A DNA stretch of 64,000 bases, from NCBI RefSeq assembly GCF_907177275.1, contig NZ_CAJSLV010000103.1:124001-188000 (forward strand), written 5' to 3'. The notes beneath the pieces are model-generated. The model had not been told where the DNA came from, ran no database searches, and worked only from the letters and a program-made list of their open reading frames with translations. The position numbers and the translations under genes are program-made. The stretch is from Actinacidiphila cocklensis. Its GTDB lineage: Bacteria; Actinomycetota; Actinomycetes; Streptomycetales; Streptomycetaceae. Below are positions 14,972 through 23,276 of this stretch, piece after piece; the stretch's first letter is position 1; each line of letters opens with the position of its first letter.

Positions 14972-17173
14972 ATGACCACAACTGGAAACGGCCGCGCGGC
15001 GTCGGCGCTCGCGGTCTCGGCCGCGGTGGCCGCCGCCGCGGCACTGACCGGCGGGCCGCCCGCCACCGCGGCCACGACCACCGCGCCCCACGTCCGGGCC
15101 ATAGCGGCGCCCGTGGCGAAGACCGTCACCCTGGTCACCGGCCAGCGCGTGCGCGTCGACATGGAAGGGCAGCGGGTCACCGCGTACCGCGTGCTGCCAG
15201 GACAGGACACGGGCGGCGCGCTGCTCTCCTTCGGCGTCGGGGACGGCGACAGGTACACCCTGCCGGCCGACGCCATGCCCGAGATCGGCGGCCGGCTCGA
15301 CCTGTCGCTGTTCGACGTCACCGCCCTGGCCCGGCAGACCGCCGGCGACGGCCGCATCCCGGTGACCCTGGACTTCGCGGCGGGCGCCACCCCCACGGCC
15401 CCGCCCGGAGTCCGCCTCACCTCCGTCGACGGCTCGACCGCCACCGGGTACCTGACCCCCGCCTCCGCCGCCGCGTTCGCCGGGGCCGTACGCGGGCGGA
15501 CCCTGCCGGAGGCCCTCGGCTCGGTGCGGCTCAGCGGCGCACCGGGCGCGGCCGCCCACCCCGACTTCCCCCTGCACACGCTGCAGATCAACGCCACCGG
15601 GCTCGCCGGCGCCCCGGCCGACACCCCGATGGGCAGCATCGTGCTCAACACGGACGACGTCAGCCGCTTCGGCACGGCCGTCCCCGTGGACGGCGGCGAG
15701 GGCAACGTCCAGGTCCCCGCGGGCCATTACGCGATCTACACCGTCTTCCTCGACCACGACGCGAAGGGCAGCGCGGTCGCCTACCGCGAGGTCGCGCAGA
15801 ACGCCACGGTCGCCGACGGCGCCGGCACGACCACCGTGGCCGCCGACGAGAGCGCCGCCGACAAGCGCGTCACCGTCACCACACCCCGGCCCGCCACCGC
15901 GGACCTGCTCAAACTCACCTGGTTCCGCAAGGGTCCGACCGGCATCGTCTCCTTCGACAGCGTCCAGATCGGCGACCCGTCGACCGAGGCCGTCTACGTC
16001 AACTCGCAGCCCGCGGCGCCCGGCGGTTCGCGCTACGTCGTCCAGTGGGGCGGCTCGGCGCCGGACGGCGGGGCGTACCGCTACGACCTGGCGTTCGGCT
16101 CCGACGACGTCCCCGCGGACGAGTCCTTCGCCGCGCGCGCCGACCGGCTGGCCACGGTCGAGCAGCACTTCTCCGCCGACCCGGCCGGCGGCGACTTCCC
16201 CGGCGCCTTCTACGTCCTGCCGGTGAGCGACTGGACCCGGGCCGTGGAGGCGGCCGGCCAGGCCGTCCTCGCGCCCCCGGTCGACCCGGGCCGCACCTCC
16301 ATACCTGGCAACCGCACCGAGTACCTGGGCACCGCCGACGGCGGCAGCTGGCTGTTCAGCGAACTGACCCCGCAGCTCGGCACTTTCGAGTCCGACATCA
16401 CGTCCCTCGCCGCCGGCACCACCCGCCGGATCGACTGGGGCCACGGCCCGCTGGCCCCGGCCCTGGGCGCCCACCGCGACCAGCAGCTGCGGGACTGCAC
16501 CGCCTGCGCGGGCGACGGGCTGTTCAGCCTGTACCTCCCGACCGGCGACAGCGAGCCGGACCACATCGGCAGTACCGCCACGGGCACCCACTTCACGCTG
16601 TACCAGAACGGTGCGAAGGTCGTCGACGAGGCGGACGTCGTCGGCGCCCAGGTCCCGGCCGCTGCCGGCCCCACCACCTACCGCGCCGTCTACGACACCG
16701 ACCTCACCGCCACCGGCGCGACCCAGTCGACGCGGACGCACACCGACCTCACCTTCCGCGACACCGGCCGGGCCGATCCGGACCTCGCCCTGCCCGCGGA
16801 CGTGCCGTGCCCGGAGACCGGCTGCCGGATCATGCCCGCCCTCACCCTCGCCTACCGCCTCGACTCCGACCAGTCCAACACCAGCGCCCTGGCCGACCAG
16901 ACCATGGACCTCACCGTGGGCCACCTCTCCTACGACGGCCACGGCTCGCTCGCCGCGATCACCTCGGCCGCGGTGTCGGTCTCCTTCGACGGCGGCGCGA
17001 CCTGGCAGGCGGCCACCCTCACCGGCACCGGTGGCGGTACCTACCACGCCAGTTGGAGGAACACCGGAACCACCGCCCCCGTCCTCAAGGTCACCGCGAC
17101 GGACGCGGCCGGCGGCTCCCTGGCCCAGACGGTCACCGACGCGTACACCCTCGCTGCGGGAGGCCTGCGATGA
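14972..17173 (+). CDS. Secreted protein resembling the non-catalytic parts of S8 peptidases
   Basis: 733 aa with an N-terminal signal peptide (basic start, then ASALAVSAAVAAAAAL and an A-T-A-A cleavage region near residue 33). Directly after it comes KTVTLVTGQRVRVDMEGQRV, the opening of many Streptomyces subtilisin-type exoprotease pro-regions. The C-terminal third (SVSFDGGATWQAATL) resembles the beta-sandwich tail of the same proteins. No subtilisin Asp/His/Ser triad was found, so the catalytic domain appears to be absent. Its stop overlaps the start of a complete S53 protease gene (ATGA), suggesting the two are made together and may act together outside the cell. Confidence 0.7.
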   Translation: MTTTGNGRAASALAVSAAVAAAAALTGGPPATAATTTAPHVRAIAAPVAKTVTLVTGQRVRVDMEGQRVTAYRVLPGQDTGGALLSFGVGDGDRYTLPADAMPEIGGRLDLSLFDVTALARQTAGDGRIPVTLDFAAGATPTAPPGVRLTSVDGSTATGYLTPASAAAFAGAVRGRTLPEALGSVRLSGAPGAAAHPDFPLHTLQINATGLAGAPADTPMGSIVLNTDDVSRFGTAVPVDGGEGNVQVPAGHYAIYTVFLDHDAKGSAVAYREVAQNATVADGAGTTTVAADESAADKRVTVTTPRPATADLLKLTWFRKGPTGIVSFDSVQIGDPSTEAVYVNSQPAAPGGSRYVVQWGGSAPDGGAYRYDLAFGSDDVPADESFAARADRLATVEQHFSADPAGGDFPGAFYVLPVSDWTRAVEAAGQAVLAPPVDPGRTSIPGNRTEYLGTADGGSWLFSELTPQLGTFESDITSLAAGTTRRIDWGHGPLAPALGAHRDQQLRDCTACAGDGLFSLYLPTGDSEPDHIGSTATGTHFTLYQNGAKVVDEADVVGAQVPAAAGPTTYRAVYDTDLTATGATQSTRTHTDLTFRDTGRADPDLALPADVPCPETGCRIMPALTLAYRLDSDQSNTSALADQTMDLTVGHLSYDGHGSLAAITSAAVSVSFDGGATWQAATLTGTGGGTYHASWRNTGTTAPVLKVTATDAAGGSLAQTVTDAYTLAAGGLR

Positions 17174-18402
17174 CGGCACGCCCCAAGTCCCCGCGCCGGT
17201 ACGTGAACGCGCTGGCCGCCGCGGCAGCCGCCGCGGCCCTGGCGCTGGTCCCCACCGGGTCCTCCGCCGCGACCGGCCCCCATGTCCGCGAGGTGTGCGG
17301 GTCCGCGAAGCCGGGCTTCGCGCGGTGCCTGGCGCAGGTCCGTACCGACGTGCACGGCGGCCGCGGAGTACGCGGCCCGCACGCGCGCACCGCGTCGCTC
17401 GCCGCCCTGCCGCCCGGCTACGGGCCGGCCGAGCTGCGGGCCGCGTACCACCTGCCCGCGGACGGCGGGGCGGGCCAGACCATCGCGGTCGTCGAGGCGG
17501 GCGACGCCCCGCGGGCCGAGGCCGATCTGGCCGTCTACCGCACGACGTTCGGGCTGCCGCCCTGCACCACGGCCAACGGCTGCTTCCGCAAGGCCGACCA
17601 GCGCGGGGACGCCGCCCCGCTCCCGCCCGACCTGGGCTGGTCGGTGGAGGCCGCCCTCGACCTGGACGCGGCCTCGGCGCTGTGCCCCGCGTGCCACCTG
17701 CTGCTGGTGGAGGCCGACCAGGCGGCCGGCGCGACCCTGGCCGCGTCCGTCGACACGGCCGCCGCGCTCGGCGCCACCGAGATCTCCAACAGCTACGCCG
17801 CCGCCGAGAGCAACCAGAACGCGGCCTTCGCCGCGGACTACGCGCATCCCGGCGTGGCCGTCATCGCGTCGTCAGGGGACGCCGGTTACGGCATCCCCAG
17901 CGTCCCCGCCGCCTACCGGAGCGTGATCACGGCCGGCGGCACCACGCTCACCCCCGCTCCCGGCACCGCCCGCGGCTGGTCGGAGAGCGCGTGGCAGGGG
18001 GCGGGCAGCGGCTGCTCGGCCTGGGTGGACAAGCCCGCATGGCAGCACGACGCCAACTGCCCGGGCCGGATGACCGCCGACGTCTCCATGGACGCCGACC
18101 CCGACACGGGCCTCGCGGTGTACAACACCGACGAGACCGGCGACCCGGGCGGCGGCTGGTCGGTGGTGGGCGGCACCAGCGCCTCGTCACCGATGCTCGC
18201 CGCGGTCATCGCGCTGGCCGGCCACCCGGCCCGCTTCGGCGACGCCTCCCGCCTCTACACCGCGACGGCAGGCCTGACCGACGTGACCAGCGGCAGCAAC
18301 GCGGCCGGCACGGACTGCGGCGGCGACTACCAGTGCACGGCAGGACCCGGCTACGACGGCCCGACCGGCAACGGCACCCCGGACGGCCTGACCGCCTTCT
18401 GA
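17170..18402 (+). CDS. Secreted S53 family (sedolisin) serine-carboxyl peptidase
   Basis: 410 aa. A signal peptide (RRYVNALAAAAAAAALAL) is followed by a short pro-region and PPGYGPAELRAAYHLP, the start of the sedolisin domain. The whole catalytic set is visible: Glu160 and Asp164 in SVEAALDLD, the oxyanion Asp237 in SSGDAG, and Ser337 in GGTSASSP. The C-terminal GPGYDGPTGNGTP matches the calcium-loop region of the family. The pro-domain is far shorter than in most S53 enzymes. ATG 17170 overlaps the previous stop, and the signal peptide begins directly after it. Confidence 0.9.
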   Translation: MTARPKSPRRYVNALAAAAAAAALALVPTGSSAATGPHVREVCGSAKPGFARCLAQVRTDVHGGRGVRGPHARTASLAALPPGYGPAELRAAYHLPADGGAGQTIAVVEAGDAPRAEADLAVYRTTFGLPPCTTANGCFRKADQRGDAAPLPPDLGWSVEAALDLDAASALCPACHLLLVEADQAAGATLAASVDTAAALGATEISNSYAAAESNQNAAFAADYAHPGVAVIASSGDAGYGIPSVPAAYRSVITAGGTTLTPAPGTARGWSESAWQGAGSGCSAWVDKPAWQHDANCPGRMTADVSMDADPDTGLAVYNTDETGDPGGGWSVVGGTSASSPMLAAVIALAGHPARFGDASRLYTATAGLTDVTSGSNAAGTDCGGDYQCTAGPGYDGPTGNGTPDGLTAF

Positions 18403-18426
18403 CACCCCCCGCGTAGCGCACAGCCG

Positions 18427-18459
18427 AAGCCCGGGCCGGAACCCTCCCGGCCCGGGCTT
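18427..18459 (+). terminator. Perfect 13-bp hairpin after the S53 gene
   Basis: AAGCCCGGGCCGG (18427-18439) pairs exactly with CCGGCCCGGGCTT (18447-18459) across a 7-base loop, 25 bases after the protease stop. There is no long T-run, which is common for high-GC actinomycete terminators. It would also stop leftward transcripts. Confidence 0.8.
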
Positions 18460-18464
18460 CAAGG

Positions 18465-18627
18465 CCGCGGCCGCCGCCTGCGGATGCCGCAGCGCCCCGT
18501 CGAAGAACCGCGCCTCCCCCAGCCACCCGGCCGGGGTCACGGCACCGGACGTCGCCAGCCGCAGCCCCGCGTCGGAGGAGTACGTCGATGCACCGGGGTA
18601 GGCATAGGTGTGGGTCGGGCTCGCCAT
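18465..18627 (-). pseudogene. N-terminal remnant of a SWIM zinc-finger family gene
   Basis: Reading leftward from ATG 18627 gives MASPTHTYAYPGASTY, SDAGLRLATSGAV and GEARFFDGALRHPQAAA, which matches the opening of large actinomycete SWIM zinc-finger proteins (YAYP..., LGLATSGG..., FFDGFL, G-P-AAA). After about 53 residues the similarity stops and the frame runs into the terminator of the S53 gene. Only the first ~10 percent of such a gene remains, so this is a truncation scar marking where the S53 block joined older sequence. Confidence 0.55.
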
Positions 18628-18668
18628 GCCGCAGAACCTATCCGCACCCTCCGACAAGTCCCCGCCGG

Positions 18669-19736
18669 CTACTCGATGTCGACGTAGGCCTGGTGGTGCG
18701 GGTCCTCGGCGCAGACGAAGACCATCAGCGCGTCGCGCGCGCCGCTGAAGCCGGTGGGGTCGTGGAACGCCTGGCCGTCCGCGCGCCCGACGGTGACGTG
18801 CTGCTCCTCCGCCGGGGTCCAGCTGTCGGCCCCGCGCTCGCCGTTGGGCACGGTCAGCAGCAGGCTCGACGCACCGCCGCAGTCGGGGCAACCGAGCGGC
18901 CGGGGACCGTGCGGCCAGTACGGCCAGCCGCCGGCCTTGAGACCTGTCGCGGTGCTCAGGTCGTTGCGGTAGTCGTAGCCCCGCGGCTCCTCGCCGCCGG
19001 ACGGGTCGGCCTCGTCCTCCTCCCACTCCAGGACATCTGACCGGAGCGGCTCGGGGAGGTCCTCGACGTCGGGGTACTCGGTGACCTGCTCGGGGTGCAG
19101 CACGCACGGCTGCAGGAGGTAGCCGCTCTCGGAGCCGGGAGCGGGAGCGGGAGCGGTGCCGGCCGTGGCGAGCCCGGCGGCGGCACGCCACAGCAGGTGC
19201 ACGGCCGGCCCGTTGTAGTGGGGCTTCTGCCCGGGTGCCTCCTGGTGCTGGAAGGGGCACCAGAGCAGTTGCAGCAGGTCCGTGCCCGAAGGGAACGCGA
19301 TCGGGGGCGCGTCGGCGGCGAAGAGCTGCAGGACGGGCAGCAGCGGAACGGGCTCCGGCGGCACCGCCGGCTCCCAGGTGCGGACCGTCGGGGGTTCTGC
19401 CGAGTCCGCGCCGGCCGCTTCCTTACGGCGGGCCTCGAACCTGGCGGCGAGGGACGAGGCCCCCGACCGGGCCGCCGCGGCCGCAAGCCGCTCGCCCGCA
19501 CGGCGCCGCAGCTCCTGTTCCTCATCGGTCATCGGCCGCCGGACCTCGACAAGGTGCGGCAGCCGGCACGTGGGCCACTCCTCGTCCGCAGGCCACACCA
19601 TCGGCCCGGCTACGGAGCTCTGCTGCGCGTGCGGGGTACCGCGCCGCGGATGCAGGCGGACCGCGGTCCGGGCCAGATCGGCGATCTCGGGGAACAGCAC
19701 GGTGACTTCGGCCGGCCGCGGTGGCGTGGTGAACAT
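18669..19736 (-). CDS. YwqG/DUF1963-like protein
   Basis: 355 aa, cytosolic. The N-terminus (FTTPPRPAEVTVLFPEIADL, then AGPMVWPADEEWPTC) and the later GTDLLQLLWCPFQH, KAGGWPYWPHGPRPLGCPDC and EDPHHQAYVDIE segments follow the pattern of the DUF1963/YwqG group found widely in actinomycetes. A CPDC pair near residue 275 suggests a metal site. No biochemical role is established that I can name. Start ATG 19736 is the first that includes the conserved N-terminus. It is convergent with the protease pair. Confidence 0.65.
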   Translation of the reverse strand: MFTTPPRPAEVTVLFPEIADLARTAVRLHPRRGTPHAQQSSVAGPMVWPADEEWPTCRLPHLVEVRRPMTDEEQELRRRAGERLAAAAARSGASSLAARFEARRKEAAGADSAEPPTVRTWEPAVPPEPVPLLPVLQLFAADAPPIAFPSGTDLLQLLWCPFQHQEAPGQKPHYNGPAVHLLWRAAAGLATAGTAPAPAPGSESGYLLQPCVLHPEQVTEYPDVEDLPEPLRSDVLEWEEDEADPSGGEEPRGYDYRNDLSTATGLKAGGWPYWPHGPRPLGCPDCGGASSLLLTVPNGERGADSWTPAEEQHVTVGRADGQAFHDPTGFSGARDALMVFVCAEDPHHQAYVDIE

Positions 19737-19840
19737 CTGCCAACGATCGCAGGGCGCGCCCGCAGCCTGCCCGCCGGGTCGGGCCGGGGACCGGCTCCAC
19801 TCGCCCCGGCCCGCACCGCCGATCGCCGATCGCGCCCGGA

Positions 19841-20209
19841 TCAGAAGGGCTCGGCGACGACCCAGTGCTCGACGACGCGGCCCTCGACGACGCGGACCAT
19901 GTCCATGCCGGCGACCTCGAACCGCTGCCCGGTCGGGGGGCGGCCGAAGAAGTCCCCGGTGTGCGTGCCGCTGATCCGGTACTGGTTGGCGACCCACTCG
20001 CCGTTCTCGACGCTCCGCAGCGCGGTGACGGCGAAGTCGGGAACCCCGGCGACGATGCCCTCCCATTTGCGGCGCCATTGCTCGCGGTCGGACTCGACGC
20101 CCTGGTCGAGGGATCGCGGCGCGATGTACTGCACGGCCGCGTCGAAGTCGCCTGCGGCACGCAGGTCGTTGATCGCGCGCACGACCTGGGCGGGGCTCGA
20201 AGACGTCAT
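19841..20209 (-). CDS. SnoaL/ketosteroid-isomerase-fold protein
   Basis: 122 aa, one NTF2-like domain. Typical points are VRAINDLRAAGDFDAAVQYI at the start, YRISGTHTGDFFGRPPTGQ in the middle and VVEGRVVEHWVV at the end, as in the SnoaL-like ester-cyclase group. The function could be cyclisation, isomerisation or small-ligand binding. It is divergent from a TetR gene across a 94-base gap with two identical operator-like repeats, so it is the probable regulated target. Confidence 0.8.
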   Translation of the reverse strand: MTSSSPAQVVRAINDLRAAGDFDAAVQYIAPRSLDQGVESDREQWRRKWEGIVAGVPDFAVTALRSVENGEWVANQYRISGTHTGDFFGRPPTGQRFEVAGMDMVRVVEGRVVEHWVVAEPF

Positions 20210-20231
20210 GGGTGGTCCCGACTCTCGATAA

Positions 20232-20248
20232 ACGGGGAGACTCCCCGG
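20232..20248 (+). promoter_or_regulatory. TetR operator-like repeat, copy 1
   Basis: ACGGGGAGACTCCCCGG, with GGGGA and TCCCC arms around GAC. It is identical to copy 2, 37 bases to the right, and lies just upstream of the SnoaL-fold gene start, in the position of an operator. Confidence 0.75.
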
Positions 20249-20268
20249 CACGGTGTGCGTGCCACAAT

Positions 20269-20285
20269 ACGGGGAGACTCCCCGG
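20269..20285 (+). promoter_or_regulatory. TetR operator-like repeat, copy 2
   Basis: The same 17 bases as copy 1. It ends right before ATG 20286 and 18 bases before the preferred TetR start, so binding here would block the regulator's own translation start region (autorepression). Confidence 0.75.
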
Positions 20286-20303
20286 ATGAACAAGGAGGGC
20301 GGC

Positions 20304-20870
20304 ATGGCAGGCCGGCCGACCCGCCAGGACGCCCAGCGCAACCGGTCGCGGCTGCTCGACACCGCCGCCGAGGTCTTCCAGGCCGCCGGCGCCGACGCGC
20401 CCCTCGACCTGATCGCCGAGCGGGCCGGCGTCGCCAACGCGACGCTGTACCGGCACTTCCCGACCCGGCGCCTGCTGGTCAGCGCGGTCTACGCCCGGAT
20501 CATCGACACCCTCTGCGCGGAGGCCGCCACCCGGGTCGAGGACGGCGGGGCCGGCGCCCTGTTCGACTGGTTCGGCGTCGTCGTGGCCCACATGCAGGCC
20601 AGCCGGGGCCTGCGCGAGACACTCGTCGCCGCCTACGCCCTGGCCCCCGAGGGATCGGCCGCCGAGGTCGAAGAATGGCACGAGCGCATCCGTGCGACCG
20701 CCCTCCCCCTCTTCACCCGCGCCCAGCAGGAGGGCCTGGTCGCCCCGGCCCTCCACTGGCCCGAAGTCCTGGCCCTGGTCACCGCGGTGGCCGGCGCGGC
20801 CGGCGACGACACCCGGGCGGCCCGCACCATGCTCGCCATCGTCACCGCCGGCCTGCGCGCCACGCCCTGA
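20304..20870 (+). CDS. TetR-family transcriptional regulator
   Basis: 188 aa. The N-terminal helix-turn-helix is RSRLLDTAAEVFQAAGADAP then IAERAGVANATLYRHFPTR; the C-terminal ligand domain is of the SbtR-like type (LRETLVAAYALAPEGSAAEV). ATG 20304 has AAGGAGGG upstream; ATG 20286 would abut the operator with no ribosome site. It probably represses itself and the divergent SnoaL-fold gene through the two identical palindromes. The 3' end of the gene has been tandemly duplicated after its stop. Confidence 0.88.
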   Translation: MAGRPTRQDAQRNRSRLLDTAAEVFQAAGADAPLDLIAERAGVANATLYRHFPTRRLLVSAVYARIIDTLCAEAATRVEDGGAGALFDWFGVVVAHMQASRGLRETLVAAYALAPEGSAAEVEEWHERIRATALPLFTRAQQEGLVAPALHWPEVLALVTAVAGAAGDDTRAARTMLAIVTAGLRATP

Positions 20871-20905
20871 AGGTCACCGCCGGCCTGCGCGCCAACGCCC
20901 TGAAG
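20841..20905 (+). repeat. Tandem duplication of the TetR gene 3' end
   Basis: The 32 bases 20841-20872, which include the TetR stop codon, are repeated at 20873-20905 with a single inserted A. The second copy is outside the gene. This looks like a recent slippage or misrepair event. Confidence 0.85.
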
Positions 20906-20920
20906 AGCAGCGGACCGGGA

Positions 20921-21610
20921 TCAGCGGTGCAGGTGGCGGCGGGCGGCGGCGGTGCGGCGGGAGGGGGCGGGCCTGCGGTGGCGGCGGGGGCGGGGGCGGC
21001 GGGCGTGCTCCGGCGCGCGTTCCTGCGGCGGCTCGGTGGGGGCGGACCTCGACGGCGCGTCGGCGTCCCCGGCGGCGCCCTCGACGGTGGAGGACGCCGT
21101 ACCCGTCACTTCCTGCGCGGCGTCGCCCGCCGCCGAAGCCGCGTCGCCCGCCGCAGAACCGACGCCCCTGACGGCCTCGTCGGCGCCTTCGCCCACGTCC
21201 CTGACTGCTTCGCCCGCGCCTCGGCCGAGTTCGCCGGCCGCGCGCCCGGCACCCTGACCGAGCGATTCCGCGGCCTCGCCCACGGGCCGGGCGACCGACT
21301 CGAGGATCTGGGGGTTGCGGTCGATGGTGCGCAGGACGTTCTCGATGATCGCGACGACGTTGTCGAGGTTGACCTTCAGCAGGGCCTTGGCCTGCACCCC
21401 CTCGATGTCGAGATCGACCTTCCCCAGGACGGCGTCCACACCCACTTCGAGCGTGAGCAGGTCCTGCACCTCCGCGCGGAGCGCCACTCTGGCCCGGAGG
21501 TCCTCGACGTCCAGACCGATCCGGTCGACGTGGAGTTCCTCGACGTCGAGCAGCACGTCCGGCTCGCCGGCAGGCTTCCTCGCCTCCGGCGCGGTCTCCG
21601 GGTCAGCCAT
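20921..21610 (-). CDS. Gas-vesicle-cluster-associated protein with amphipathic helical repeats
   Basis: 229 aa, last of three leftward genes. Residues 15-100 are conserved-looking (DVLLDVEELHVDRIGLDVED, VQDLLTLEVGVDAVLGKVDL, NLDNVVAIIENVLRTIDR). Residues 105-185 are a long Gly/Ala/Glu-rich stretch of repeated G-x-A/x-E units (LGQGAGRAAGELGRGAGEA), like LEA-type or coiled amphipathic helices, and the tail is Arg/Pro-rich and very basic. Its start shares one base with the upstream stop. Similar proteins sit beside Streptomyces gas-vesicle genes; no gvpA is present in this window. Confidence 0.55.
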   Translation of the reverse strand: MADPETAPEARKPAGEPDVLLDVEELHVDRIGLDVEDLRARVALRAEVQDLLTLEVGVDAVLGKVDLDIEGVQAKALLKVNLDNVVAIIENVLRTIDRNPQILESVARPVGEAAESLGQGAGRAAGELGRGAGEAVRDVGEGADEAVRGVGSAAGDAASAAGDAAQEVTGTASSTVEGAAGDADAPSRSAPTEPPQERAPEHARRPRPRRHRRPAPSRRTAAARRHLHR

Positions 21611-22509
21611 CAGCCCGCCCCCTCCTCGTCGTCCTCGTATTCCTCGTCGGCGTACTCCTCGTCCTCCGCTTCGTCTTCCTCCCGCGCCATGGCCTCCTCG
21701 TGGGTCTCCACGACCTCGCCCTCGCGGACCTCGCCGCGCCACCCCTCGACCTCCTCCTCGGAGAAGGTCACGTACCGCTGGAAGTTCTCGAAGTCCAGCC
21801 GTGCCCGGCGGCCCTGGGCACCCCAGAGGTTCTCGGCCTTCTCCACGATGCCGCTCGGCTGGTAGACGAGGACCATGAGGATCCTGGTGAGCGTCGGGGT
21901 GATCTCGTGGAAGCTGACGGCACCCTGCGTGGTGCCCGTCGACCCCTCGGACGTCCAGACGATGCGGTCGTCGGGAAGCTGCTCCTGAACGGTCGACTTC
22001 CAGGTCCGTGTCGACGGGCCGACCTTGACCGTCCACTCGCTGACGGCCTCGTCGCCGCGCCGGGCGTGCTGGGCGGCCTTGGCGAACCCGCTGAAGGTGT
22101 CGTACTCGGTCCAGTGGTCGTACGCGGTACGCAGCGGAACCCCGACGTCGATCATCTCGATGATGTTCGTGGCCTTGCCGTCGGCCGACTCGTCGCCGTC
22201 GTCGGAATCGCCGTCGCCGCCCGAGACGGCGTTCCTGACCTTCCCGACGACTCCGCTCGTGAGGTTCGCCCCCGTCTCCGCGGCGATGGCCGCGGCCGGC
22301 GACTCGCCGTGCAGGACCCGGCTGCCGACCTTCGGGACCGTACCGCTGTCCTCGTCCACGTCCAGCAGCCGGTCCGCCGCCTCACTGAGGCGATGCCCGG
22401 CCCTGCGGGCGGTACGCCTGGCGCGGGCGCCGACGTAGCGTCCCAGCTCGTGCCTGAGCTGCGTCAACGGCGGGGTCTGTGTCGTGTCGGAGTTCTGGTC
22501 GGTCGCCAT
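21610..22509 (-). CDS. SRPBCC-domain protein, gas-vesicle-cluster-associated type
   Basis: 299 aa. The N-terminal ~100 residues are helical (LRHELGRYVGARARRTARRA, SEAADRLLDV). An SRPBCC (polyketide cyclase/START-like) domain covers about residues 120-255: NIIEMIDVGVPLRTAYDHWT, WTVKVGPSTRTWKSTV, RIVWTSEGSTGTTQGAVSFH. The C-terminus is extremely acidic (EEDEAEDEEYADEEYEDDEE). It lies in the same order as the accessory genes of Streptomyces gas-vesicle clusters. A lipid- or surface-associated role is an inference. Confidence 0.65.
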   Translation of the reverse strand: MATDQNSDTTQTPPLTQLRHELGRYVGARARRTARRAGHRLSEAADRLLDVDEDSGTVPKVGSRVLHGESPAAAIAAETGANLTSGVVGKVRNAVSGGDGDSDDGDESADGKATNIIEMIDVGVPLRTAYDHWTEYDTFSGFAKAAQHARRGDEAVSEWTVKVGPSTRTWKSTVQEQLPDDRIVWTSEGSTGTTQGAVSFHEITPTLTRILMVLVYQPSGIVEKAENLWGAQGRRARLDFENFQRYVTFSEEEVEGWRGEVREGEVVETHEEAMAREEDEAEDEEYADEEYEDDEEGAG

Positions 22510-22515
22510 GGACGG

Positions 22516-23082
22516 TCACCTCTCCCGCCGGGTACGCGAGCTGGTTGTCTTGTGGGCTCGGCCACTGGTGGACGACGCTCTCCTGGCCTGGCTCCTCTTC
22601 TTCGCCGCGGGGGTCCGCGGGGAGCGCGTGCCCTGCGAACGGGCGGTCGCGGACTTCCGCGCCCCGGCGGTCTTCTGGGCCGGCCGGGCCCGCCGCTTCG
22701 GCTCGGCGCGTTCCGGCTCTCCGGCCGGGGCCTCGTCGGCTCCGCCGTCCCCGGTGCCGTCCGCCTCGCCGCTCAGGGCCTCGGTGCGCTGACGCAGAGT
22801 CCCGGCCAGCGCCGTCACGCCACGGTTCGCCACGGAGGCGGCGGCCTTGCTCAGGCATCCGCGATTCGCCTCGTCGCCGGCGCGCTCCGCCTGGTCGCCG
22901 CCGCGCGCGGCGGGCACTCCCGGCACCTTGCGGACGGCGCCCGTCACGAGCCCGCCCGGCCGCAGGCCCCTGCCCGCCAGGAGCGCCGCGGCGGTGAGGG
23001 CCATCTGCCCCCTCCGGGTCCGGCCGAGGAAATATCCCCCCGCGACGGCCGCGGCCATGCCGAGGTTCTTCGGTTCGCCCAT
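22516..23082 (-). CDS. Small membrane-anchored basic protein, first gene of the gas-vesicle-like trio
   Basis: 188 aa. It starts MGEPKNLGMAAAVAGGYFLG, a conserved N-terminus with one hydrophobic segment and a following RTRRGQMALTAAALLAGRGL. The C-terminal half is Lys/Arg/Ala/Ser-rich and likely disordered, as in histone-like tails. Genes with this N-terminus accompany Streptomyces gas-vesicle loci. Six bases separate its stop from the SRPBCC gene, so the three genes form one unit. ATG 23082 is used because it begins the conserved segment. Confidence 0.55.
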   Translation of the reverse strand: MGEPKNLGMAAAVAGGYFLGRTRRGQMALTAAALLAGRGLRPGGLVTGAVRKVPGVPAARGGDQAERAGDEANRGCLSKAAASVANRGVTALAGTLRQRTEALSGEADGTGDGGADEAPAGEPERAEPKRRARPAQKTAGARKSATARSQGTRSPRTPAAKKRSQARRASSTSGRAHKTTSSRTRRER

Positions 23083-23276
23083 CACGCTTCGCCTTCTCAC
23101 CGTCGGTTGCGCGTGTTCCGTGCAGGGGTCAGGACCGGAGCGCACGTCCGAAGCGGCGGCCTCCCGTCGTCGGCGGCTTTCACGCAGCCGCGACCTGAGG
23201 CAACCAACCCGACGAGCCACCCCACCCCTGCCCAGTCTCGTCCACTTCTCCGAAACCGCATCTGGGCCCGCCCGCC

